From Gracilaria domingensis (lineage: Eukaryota; Rhodophyta; Florideophyceae; Gracilariales; Gracilariaceae), in contig VCMS01000022.1 in NCBI GenBank assembly GCA_022539475.1, positions 62,001 through 126,000 of the forward strand: a DNA stretch of 64,000 nucleotides, written 5' to 3'. Shown piece by piece: positions 35,970-45,183 of this stretch. Made by a program: the position numbers and the translations under genes. Numbering within the stretch: the stretch's first letter is position 1; every line of letters starts with the position of its first letter. Below the pieces are notes generated by a model. It was not told where the DNA came from and did no database searches. It was given only the letters and a program-made list of their open reading frames with translations.

Positions 35970-36976
35970 GGCCAGCTTGAAGTTATCCATTCATAACTCG
36001 CATTCGTGAAGAATAACCTTAAGAAATGTGGACGTTGTAAGGCGTCGCATTCATCATGATGATCAATGTGAGGACCGAAAACTGTATGTCTGCGTCACAG
36101 ATCCGAGCGAAACATTTGCCGTGCTTAATGCGGTATAACTACGTTCGCATGATTTTATATATATCTGTCAAAACAATCTTGCTTCCCTTTGCGGTACCGT
36201 CGGTACTTAGCCCCCATGCGACGATTCCATCATGGGCGTCAACTGTACATTTCGTTCCTCTCTAAGAAGTCTGTGACTTCGTTGGATATTCTGTTATGGT
36301 GCCTGTAACGTTGACCTCTCTTTTCTTCCGTTGGCGGTAGAGTGCATGTGCGTGTCTCTGTGTGCGTCTGTTTTATGAAAAAGGGCGTTGACCAAGGAGC
36401 CCATCGCCTGAAACATTTTTCTCATACGCCAATGACCAGCTCCTGCACCAGCTGCAACAATAGCCGAGCTAGACACTCGGGCTGCTGCACAAGGTACACG
36501 AAGAAAGTATAAGTACACAAGGTGTTTCCGACCACGAGCGTTTCGCTGCCGAAGATCATCGATTTCTTCTTATACCTGCTCATTCAGCCTTTGGACCGGA
36601 GAAGTGTTCGCGACCCCTCAAGTCGGGGAAGAACTTTCCTTCCAAGGTCTGCGTAGAAGCTATGGAAAAGCAATCAGCGGATCTGTGCTATCACTTCCGT
36701 CAGCTGCATGAAGTGCGAACGGTTACGTCAGGATTCGTGGTGAAGTAGTGTAAACTACACTATAGTTGCGATCTTTTTTCCTTACTCTGGCCCCTGCTTT
36801 TTTAACGTTCTGGCGATGATTCTGCCCCATCCTCCTTGTAGGAGCTATTAGCTGCAGCCTTGTAACAAAAGAAGAAGGTAGGAGGAGAGAACTGGTCATA
36901 CATTGAGCCATTCAGAATTATAAGAAGTTACATACTCTGTGTTTATGAAATGGGTACTTTTCTTACATTGCGCGAG
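35970..36976. other. Intergenic region between HMGS and the FAD monooxygenase gene
   Basis: This 1-kb stretch lies between converging genes and is longer than the other convergent spacers. A 91-codon open frame without an ATG near its start crosses 36,473-36,748 on the plus strand. A small perfect hairpin (TAGTGTA-AAC-TACACTA) sits at 36746-36762, exactly at its stop. No family is recognised, so no gene is called. Confidence 0.4.
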
Positions 36977-39088
36977 TTAATATTCTCCGTACATTACTCT
37001 TCGAGCGACGTCCAAATATACTTCTAGGCTAACATCTCCCGGAGTTGGAAACATCTGAGCTACGTTCGCAGTATCTTCCAATCGATCGGCCATGGTGGCG
37101 CCTGATCGAATTCCAAAAGTGCATATGTGAAAAACTGCCTGCTCTCTCGCAACCATCCCGTCTAGTCCTGCAGCATTCTCAAAGCGTTGCCTCCAAACAT
37201 GCGGAAGTTGTCGAGCGATATTACGCCTACGCAACAAAATGTGCATGGCTTGAACAAATTCCTCACGCTCAATGCGATCTGGAGTTTCCACATCGGCTTC
37301 TTGGATGGCACTTGTAATGTCTTCATCCGTGATCAAATGACTTCTGCCAGCCCTTACCAAAATGGCTCTAAGTTCTCGCCGAGCATCAACCCATGCGAGT
37401 GTTTTGGGTGTTCCAAAACGTAATGCCAAGTCAAAGCTCTCTCTAATGCTTAAATCGCTTAGGATTCCAGCGTAGCATAGAGGATCGACTCCTAAAGTTC
37501 TTAAGCGAGTACTGTCGGAGCCTTCACTCGGAGGTTCGACTGAACTCGACGATGACGGATTTCGAGAATCTTGGTTTCTAGGCAGTGGAACAAGCGAATC
37601 AATATCAACTTCTGGGCCCGCTGATAACCTCAGATCCCATGCACCGGCATGAACAAAGACTGACATCGCTTCCTGCGTCGCATTCTCAACAACTATTCTT
37701 CTTATACGATGTACATCAGCGGCTTCTGGCATACGACGATGCAACCGATTTGTGAGATACACAACCCTTTCCATAAACAGTTCAATGAGCTCATCCCGGG
37801 TTCTTGCCGTTGAAGCGGCTATAGCTTCTTCAATGATTGTACGAATGGGTTTAACAACGCCATTTTGAACTTGCACCATCGCTCGCCACGCTCGATCCTT
37901 GTGTCTGTGCTGCAACGATGACATAGCTGCCACGAACGGCGTGAAGTCTGCACTCCGAAGCCTTCTACAAGGCCTCCAACTATTATGCAGACATCTGGCT
38001 AAAGCAACAGCAGAACAGATGCCTTGATTGAGACCTCGTCCTGGCCAAAAGTGGATAGAATTTGCTGCATCTCCAATTAGCGCTGCAAACACTTGTCTTT
38101 CAATCCCGGTATCTGTAAGTTCGGCAACGAACGCAGGGGATCGTACCATACTAAGCTGAAATGCCGTAACAGCAGACACACGGCACTTGAATAGCTGCAT
38201 GCCTTGTTTTACACGGGGCCATAAGAGTGAGAGTTGATCAATTGGTGGCACGAAGACGGTATGATGTTGGTCACATCGAAATCTCTCGCCGTTATACCTC
38301 ATCAAACATGGTTCTGATTGAATGCAGGGCACAAACGTGCGGCCAGAAGCCGGAAGACCTTTAACTTCCGTTCGTTCTTGTTCTGTTAGGCGCATGTATA
38401 GGTATCCCTTTCCATTCGTTGTATTCAGAAGGAAACGATTCTGCGCCAATGTCAGAATTACTGCGTCGGCTTGCGGTATACTTGTTTCAACTTGTAGAGC
38501 CAAAACAGCGTCTTCAAGATGAGAATCAGACAGTGAATATGGAACATGGTCTCCTAGACCAAATTTAGAATGAAAATGCCCCGAGAAAGATCTTGAACGT
38601 GATGGACCATTGGCAAAAACAACGAGATCAGGCAGGTCCGTAATTGGGCTCGGCAAAGAAGGATTGTCAGGGTTTCGGAAATCAAAGTCCTCAGGGCGGA
38701 CATGCATAGGTACGAGCGTAAGTTGTTGTTCAAGAGCGAGATTGAGCAATCTATCTTCAATATCACGAATTCTCAAATTCCTAGGGAAAGTGATCGGACT
38801 TTCTTGCGATAGAGGCCATACTTCTGAGTACCCATCCGGTGGGAAAATGGCACGCAGCACAGGGTCTGGCAAAAGCGAAAAGACCGCGCTTTGTATGGTA
38901 ACGACTTGGTCGCGACGGTTGACATTTTCTTGCCTACCTCTCCACTGGACTGTACCCGCCGTGTTGTGCCAGCGTCGATCAAAAACAGTGATTTGAGCAG
39001 ACGGGAGGAAGGTGTGTAAAGAGGTAGCGAAGATCAGACCTGCTGGTCCACCACCTACGACCAGGACTGTGGGTCCATCGTTTTCCAT
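36977..39088 (-). CDS. FAD-dependent monooxygenase-like protein with C-terminal EF-hand-like region
   Basis: The 703-residue protein begins with an FAD-binding Rossmann fold, VLVVGGGPAGL (residues 8-18). The second flavin motif, IGDAANSIHFWPGRGLNQG, lies near residue 335. This pairing is typical of class A flavoprotein monooxygenases (PHBH/UbiH/MICAL-like). After a Ser-rich linker (about 500-520) the C-terminal 130 residues look like calmodulin: LRAILVRAG, ITDEDITSAIQEAD and EREEFVQAM (about 571-612) follow the order and spacing of an EF-hand pair. The Ca-binding loop is degenerate, with Pro and Asp where Asp/Ser and Gly are expected. A second, weaker pair may follow. The substrate is unknown. 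The longest frame starts at TTG; the ATG at 39088 is used. It is intronless. Confidence 0.8.
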   Translation of the reverse strand: MENDGPTVLVVGGGPAGLIFATSLHTFLPSAQITVFDRRWHNTAGTVQWRGRQENVNRRDQVVTIQSAVFSLLPDPVLRAIFPPDGYSEVWPLSQESPITFPRNLRIRDIEDRLLNLALEQQLTLVPMHVRPEDFDFRNPDNPSLPSPITDLPDLVVFANGPSRSRSFSGHFHSKFGLGDHVPYSLSDSHLEDAVLALQVETSIPQADAVILTLAQNRFLLNTTNGKGYLYMRLTEQERTEVKGLPASGRTFVPCIQSEPCLMRYNGERFRCDQHHTVFVPPIDQLSLLWPRVKQGMQLFKCRVSAVTAFQLSMVRSPAFVAELTDTGIERQVFAALIGDAANSIHFWPGRGLNQGICSAVALARCLHNSWRPCRRLRSADFTPFVAAMSSLQHRHKDRAWRAMVQVQNGVVKPIRTIIEEAIAASTARTRDELIELFMERVVYLTNRLHRRMPEAADVHRIRRIVVENATQEAMSVFVHAGAWDLRLSAGPEVDIDSLVPLPRNQDSRNPSSSSSVEPPSEGSDSTRLRTLGVDPLCYAGILSDLSIRESFDLALRFGTPKTLAWVDARRELRAILVRAGRSHLITDEDITSAIQEADVETPDRIEREEFVQAMHILLRRRNIARQLPHVWRQRFENAAGLDGMVAREQAVFHICTFGIRSGATMADRLEDTANVAQMFPTPGDVSLEVYLDVARRVMYGEY

Positions 39089-39805
39089 TTCTTCAACGCG
39101 GCAGTTTGTAGTGGAAACGTGGTAGTAGTTCAAGGACTATCGCCGACGGTCGATGGAATATTGCACAAGCTGACTGCAGTAAGAGAAATGCAGCTTGTCG
39201 CAGGCTGCATGTCATATATAATTCATGAAGTTCTTGCTTGCATCCACAAAATCCAGGCCTTCGTGTGAAGGTCTGAATGCCTTCTCACGAAGGCTTGAAT
39301 AAAGAGCGCTGATAGAACAATTAGCATGGGACAATCGCCAACAATTCAGAGTGCAACCCGAGACCCGATGAAGAAGATACGTGCTTTTTCCCCGATCGAT
39401 TCGGGACCCCATTCAATCCATGATGTCCAGAGGGCCCGACTGCGAGAGATAATACCGGTGCTTCAGCGCCAGGGTTTATCTCCACAAGAAAGCCAAGGTA
39501 TTCTAAACCTTGACAACTGGGCATCTTGCAATGCATATATCGTAAAGCATGTCCATCCTCTACGACATGTAAGCTCAGAAGTGTAATCCTGAATGGGAGC
39601 TTCGGGTACTCATATTGGTGTATACGAACTCACTGAGGAGTGCCTCAAAACGACCGTGTTAACTCGTTGGCCAAGAGCGCGCTTCAGCTTCCAATACACT
39701 TCTTCTTCTTTAATGCGGACAACATCCTCTAATTCCTAGGATGTAGTAAAACTATCGTTACAGAAAGTTTTCTCTCGTCAGAAAGGCCAACAATCTATGT
39801 GGATG

Positions 39806-40110
39806 TTATCTAATCAGGTCGGGAAGAGTAAGGTTTTGACGCTCAGGTACTGGTGGAAAGGTTTCTCGACGTGCGGCACTTGTCATGGGGCAGCGTAAGA
39901 CTACGTGGTCTGCATCCCGTTTGAAGTTTGTCCCGCATGTACAGCGTACATACGTACACGAACTGAACGGTGTACATTGTACACCGTTCAGTTCTACCAT
40001 TACGATATGATGCGACTGGATGAAGACTTAACATGTCCAGTGTAGAGCTGCGCGAGTGTCACTTCTGCCTTTTTCCAATACACGAACAAGTGAGGGTATA
40101 AGGATACCGT
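39806..40110 (-). mobile_element. Decayed 3' end of a non-LTR retrotransposon reverse transcriptase ORF
   Basis: On the minus strand, about 40,030-40,110 encodes KKAEVTLAQLYTGHVKSSSSRI, where the pattern xQLxTGHxxxxxxxxRI is typical just after the reverse-transcriptase/RNase H region of non-LTR elements (written here in two parts: KKAEVTLAQL and YTGHVKSSSSRI). After a stop and a frame change, 39,806-40,000 encodes RCTCGTNFKRDADHVVLRCP, the C-x-C...H...CP knuckle that normally follows directly. The order and spacing fit, but stops and a palindromic insertion break the frame, so it is a fossil. No target-site duplication or poly-A tail was identified. Confidence 0.5.
39960..39994. repeat. 35-bp near-perfect palindrome (17-bp arms, 1-nt centre)
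   Basis: Left arm 39960-39976 and right arm 39978-39994 are exact reverse complements; the central base is 39977. The arms contain GGTGTACA and TGTACACC. It interrupts the retroelement remnant between the TGH and the CxC parts. Confidence 0.95.
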
Positions 40111-43100
40111 TGGTAGCTATAGATATGTTGGACGTGAAATCAAAACTGAAAGTCGTGTCGGAGACAAATTGTATTCTTCATACCGTACCAGAATTAATTG
40201 AAAACTTTGCCAAAGCTCGCAAGGCAGAAGTCTAACTGGCCCTGTTCTACGCCGGCCGACGTTTCTTTTCATCATCCTGTTGCTTCTTCACATGCAAAAG
40301 AGAACGTTGAGCTGAGAATATGGTTTGAATGTTAAGAAGAGCCCAGAATATTTTGTTCTTCGATATCCTTTGACAAATCCCTCTCGAAGACTCACGATCC
40401 CTGCTTTAGGCAAACAAAGCCGATCTAGATTTGCAAACATTGAGAGAACATCCTCATCAGTTTTTTTCGAGGTTCTCTGGGGCCTTAGCTAAGGTTAGGG
40501 CCGTTAGCTGCCATGGGAGCAAGTCGTCTACGATTAACCGCTGCCGATGTAAGCTGGAGAACCGTTCGTTCAAAAGTGACTATTACGGTATTGTATTCCG
40601 TTGAGGGATGCGAGGCTCGCATTGCGAGCCACGCAACTCGCAAAGCACTTGCGCTTCCCTGCGTACGAACGCTTTGGCGGAGGGTCCTGCACTAGTGACA
40701 ACCGAACGAACGGGACCTCTATTTAAGGATATTTGGACTGACGTTGATTAGTGACAAAGGAGACGAAGAGTTTCTCTTCCAAAAGGCACATAGTTCTTGC
40801 TAGAATAAGGACCACCTTTGTGACCTGACACCTTCTTGTTGTAGCCCCACGGGTGTAGCACGGCCGCTGACTGGTAGTAGGTCGCCGCGATGAAGAGATG
40901 TTACAAATGTTAGGCCCTCTAGCAAACCCCCGCGCAAGCAAATGAGGTGCGCGTTTCATAAGAGGAGATAGAGAACAAAAGGCGAGTCGCAGAGTCTCTG
41001 TCGACAGTAGATAGACGTATCGAAACATGACAGACTTTCATAGAGAGACATTTGTCAATTTCGTGTATGGCGCCCTTATCCTTCTTCATTCCTGCAAAAA
41101 CCTGGCTCCTGATGGCAGGGTTGATATGACTATGGAGGCAATGAACGAAGTGCTAGCAATAGCGCAGAACGCGTGAATCTAAAGATTCATCTCTTCATCG
41201 TTGTCTTCCCAAATGCTTTCTTCCTCTAAAAATGGTAGTATTCTCAAAGAAATTAGGCAAGTGGACTGGCCGTGCACATTGGACTCCAGGCGCCTCAACG
41301 CAAGTTGCCTGATTTCGATTAGAATTTCAACGACCTGGCCGAAGATGCCTGCGAAGTTCTCATGCATCTGGTTTATCGGGAAAGAATAACTGCTGTTCAA
41401 AGAACTGGATTTCTTACACTCTTCATGTTGTGAATGATGTATAGAATCGACTATAGTTCAAAATAAAAACAACAGGTTGGATATCAAGATCATCTTGATG
41501 GCGAGGTCTTTCGATATCAGGACCTTCAAAATCATGCACTGGTCGTTGTTTCATATAGAAAAGGTGGTATTCTCTGCCTCTTTTAGCCCATGAAAAGCGC
41601 CACTGTCACGAAGGGGACAAATAATTTATTGTATACACTTATTCTCCGTATATCATACAATATGTTTGCCAGATGTGCAGGACCCACTGCAGTATGGCAC
41701 AGCATTGGGGCACAGAAATCTGCTTTTTCTGAGGAATGGGTGAGGAAAATGTGTGACACTTTCTGCAAGAATGATTGCATCGGAACTGTGCGAAAAAGAA
41801 TATGCCCCACAGTTCTACTTCTTCTGTGCCACGAAACTATCAAGCTTCTCTTTGAATATATGCGTCCCGCAAGAAGAAAATCAGTAGACAGCAAAATCAT
41901 GGAGCTGAGGCGTTGTTCACGAAATGCAACCTTATATACCATGTTTCATACGAACTCAAAGGTCCTCAAAAGAAACGAAAAGTGAGAGGATGAAAAGAAA
42001 TGAAACCCCTCATGCCTGCTCTTAACGTGTACCATGAACCAGTTAAGATCTTTGCAACGTGATGGCGAAGCATTTGGATCACGATCGCGCGTACCATGTG
42101 CTCATCACAACCAACGATAACAAGGTTCTTCCTTCAGATTTTCAAACGCTCGAAATCATTGTCTTCTATCCTACACACTGTATAATACACAGCATGTACG
42201 ACGACGTTGATGATCTCCGTCAAAGCATCGTGAACAGAATGATTCTTGACGCTGTGGATCACCAAATTTGCAAACAGATGGCTTGATGGCGTGACCGTTT
42301 TCCTATTCTCTGAATGTGATTCGTTTTGATTGGTACAAGCGGAACAACGTGTACGTATGTACGATATGCTTCACCTTACCATCCACGGAAGAGCGGCTCA
42401 GTCAACTTTTCTGAAAGCTGGGGATCAGCACTGATTGCCAAAGACGGAAATGATCGGCATCCGAAAGACTTTTGGTTCCCTCTAGTCCGTTTACCAAGCA
42501 GATACATCCCAGGCGATTACTCTGCGTTCATTTAGGATTTGTCCCGAAGGGCCAGCCGATGTTTGTGTTTACCGTAATGCAGGTATCGCTGTGACTCGGT
42601 GACCGGGCTTGACTGGATCAAGCTCCTTGGTGTGGGCACGGTAGATAGTGACGAAGCAAACAGCCAAATGAGGTATTCTGCACCAGCTCGACAAGCAGGC
42701 TCGTGTTGCGAACAAGTTGTAGCAGAACTAATAATATTACACTTGATTAGGGCAACTGGCCCGTTTGTCGCAAAGCTAGGCAGTGAGCACAAACACGTGG
42801 CGCATGTGCTCGTGGTCTTAGCAAAGGCACGTAACAGGGTCAGGAGAAATGACAGTAAGAGTGACATCATCGTGATGATCTCAATTTCTCCGTCTGCCCC
42901 GGACGAGAGGAACGCACATGCACTGAGGAAGCAGAAAGAATGCTGCCTCGTCTTGCGTTCGCACTCCTGCCTCGTTCGTGCCAATCATAACTGACCAGAT
43001 GTAGCAGCGAGTACCTTCCCACAGCCCAGCGCCTTAGCGTGCTGCCCAAGGCGTCACACCGCGGGCAACAACCGTGCGGGCGTCCCTGTGTCGCGGGTCT

Positions 43101-43380
43101 CGAGATAGATATTTGTTGTCGTTAGCGTGCCGCAACGATTACGCCGTCGGCTGACGGGGGTGGTTCCTCCGCTGTCCGAGAAGGGCGCGTGAAGACGGCG
43201 GACGCCGCCGTATAAGGGCCAAACAGGGTTTTCGAAACGCCTTTCTCACCACGCGCCACATATATTTCATCATCAAGCCGTTGAAAACGCTCCTTTTAAA
43301 AGTGATTCTCCGCCGCTGTAATATTACTGTGTGCGTTCCGCTTATCGTGCTCGCGTATCTAGCGCGCTTGTCGCGAATTA

Positions 43381-44973
43381 ATGTGCGCTATCCGTATAAG
43401 CAGACCCCGCTTTCGTTATCTCCCTCCGACCCCGACACGGATACGCGTATCTGCCCCAGCCTCCGCGTTTGCCTTCATCGATCCGTTGCCGCACGTACCC
43501 ATCACGCTACGCAATCGCTTTGCCTCCCACCCTCATTTGTCATTCCACCTCGTGCCCCTGCAACAGCATCATCAACGTCGATTCACGAAGTTTGTGCTTC
43601 CTCGTTCACGTCTGGCCCACCAAATTCAGACAACCTCCTTTTCAAGGCGTCCGACGCTCTTCCCTTCTTCCTCACATCCCAGAATGACTCCTCCACCAAA
43701 CAGCATTCCCTGGCGCAATTCTCCTCCGTACGTTCCACCAAGTCCACGCTCAATGTCCGACGTCAGCTCCGTAGACTTTCAGTCATCAAAACGTCCGTCA
43801 GACCCTTCTTTGGACCCTACTTTCACAGACTGTCTAGATGCTCTAGATGCAATGATGCAACCGGCGCCGCATCGCGTCACAACTCTTCGTAAGAAGTGGG
43901 ATGGGTACAAAGCGTTTGTTGCGAACGGTGCTCAAATCGTTGACTGGCTTGTGGAACATTCTTTCGCCTATACAACAGAGTCTGCGGCACAGTTGGCAAC
44001 AAAGCTTGTCAGAGTCAGTGGGTTGATACCGTTGTACAAGGTTCACACTGCAGAAGAATCGTTTCAGTCGGATACCAGATACACTTACGTGCACAGGGGA
44101 TTGACGATGATGTCCGAACATGGACTTAATGTTTCTGTCGCGTTTCCAGGAAAAGCCAGAGATATTTGTGCCGTTTTGTCTGACCTCAACGTCGCGTTTG
44201 CTCAAGTTTGTCATACTAGCGTATCTGTTGACGGCCATTTTGTTGAATATTCTGCCATTCGTGGTTCCGCAGCTTGGAGGAAGGCGTTGGTTTTGTTGGC
44301 TGAGCTTGCTGTCTGCGACGATTCTACGATGAAGTCGGCCCCCGCTTCCTTTAAACAAGCCTCCTTCTACAACTTGTACAATATCTTAATCTTTCATGCA
44401 AAACTGGTGTACGGACACCCGACAGATCTTCTCAAGCGAAGCAGGTTCTTCAATGAAGCTGCATATATCATTGCTGGAAAGAAGATTACATCCGTAGAAT
44501 TGGAGCACGCTGTATGCAGAAGAACAATGGCTGCTAATGATGAACGGTTTTCATGGGTACTGGAAGAGAAAGATCCTCGCATGCACTTCATTCTTAACTG
44601 CGGTGCGCAGTCATGTCCACCACTTTTGCCGCTTGAAATAGAGAATGTTGACCTTCAGCTGCAGAAATCTACTTCGAATTTCATTCAGAACAACTGCGAT
44701 GTAAGTCTAACCGCTAAAACAGTTACGCTTAGTAGACTGTGGAAATGGTTCAGGCCAGACTTTACTCCATCGTCTACTAGTGATGGCGATCTCATCAGAT
44801 GGATTTCTGAACGGGCAAGTGACGCAAAGAAGAAAGAATTAGCAGAGTTAACTGCTGGCGACTACAAGATCAAGTTCAAGGTTTACAACTGGGCCGATAA
44901 TGGAGATGTCAACGCCAAACCAGACGTACGCTTCATGGCTGTGTATGACATAAGTTTTGCAAAAACCGTCTAG
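43381..44973 (+). CDS. DEP domain and DUF547 protein
   Basis: The frame gives up to 530 residues. A DEP-like domain (about 160-245, with AFVANGAQIVDWLVEH and ATKLVRVSGLI) is followed by a DUF547 domain (about 300-480). DUF547 hallmarks are FYNLYNILIFHAKLVYG, FFNEAAYIIAGKKITSVELEHAV and HFILNCGAQSCPPL. This pairing is known in plants and algae, where the function is unknown. The start is uncertain: the first ATG (43381) gives a 101-residue Arg/Pro/His-rich N-terminus lacking acidic residues, while the next in-frame ATG at 43684 (MTPPPNSIP) removes it. The upstream part is C-rich like the 5' leaders of other genes here, so 43684 may be the true start; the maximal frame is listed. It is intronless and ends 210 bp from the converging SLX4-like gene. 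Confidence 0.82.
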   Translation: MCAIRISRPRFRYLPPTPTRIRVSAPASAFAFIDPLPHVPITLRNRFASHPHLSFHLVPLQQHHQRRFTKFVLPRSRLAHQIQTTSFSRRPTLFPSSSHPRMTPPPNSIPWRNSPPYVPPSPRSMSDVSSVDFQSSKRPSDPSLDPTFTDCLDALDAMMQPAPHRVTTLRKKWDGYKAFVANGAQIVDWLVEHSFAYTTESAAQLATKLVRVSGLIPLYKVHTAEESFQSDTRYTYVHRGLTMMSEHGLNVSVAFPGKARDICAVLSDLNVAFAQVCHTSVSVDGHFVEYSAIRGSAAWRKALVLLAELAVCDDSTMKSAPASFKQASFYNLYNILIFHAKLVYGHPTDLLKRSRFFNEAAYIIAGKKITSVELEHAVCRRTMAANDERFSWVLEEKDPRMHFILNCGAQSCPPLLPLEIENVDLQLQKSTSNFIQNNCDVSLTAKTVTLSRLWKWFRPDFTPSSTSDGDLIRWISERASDAKKKELAELTAGDYKIKFKVYNWADNGDVNAKPDVRFMAVYDISFAKTV

Positions 44974-45183
44974 CTTCATTTCCTGTCTATTTGGAGGACG
45001 CTATATTTGCATACACTACTGTTTCAAACCGTCAAATGTACATTTACCGAAGAAAGGATACAGGTTTCGAAGCAATCCTTCTCAAGCTTCTCACGGCGTC
45101 TGTGCAACATATTGCGTTCTATAAATGAGATGACAGTGTTCTGTGTGCAAATTGCTTTGCTTTGGTATGCACATTATGACCAG

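Larger units (their letters stand above)
39089..43380. other. Gene-poor 4.3-kb region with retroelement remnant and small unassigned ORFs
   Basis: This is the longest stretch without a recognisable gene. It contains a decayed reverse-transcriptase-type fragment (about 39,806-40,110), a 35-bp near-palindrome (39,960-39,994) and a small palindrome ATCAAGAT-C-ATCTTGAT at 41484-41500. Three ATG-started ORFs are present without recognised family: 39326-39586 (86 residues), 41590-41985 (131 residues) and 42062-42286 (74 residues). All are plus strand and may be chance. The last part, from about 43,010, leads into the promoter of the DEP-DUF547 gene and is richer in CG. Confidence 0.5.

Noticed and set aside
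36473..36748. 91-codon plus-strand open frame with plausible composition
   Set aside because: No ATG until late in the frame, no recognised family and no clear splice partner; a frame of this length is expected by chance somewhere in the window.
42532..42994. Overlapping ORFs of 131 and 150 codons on opposite strands
   Set aside because: The minus-strand frame starts at TTG and neither resembles a protein family; overlapping open frames suggest chance.
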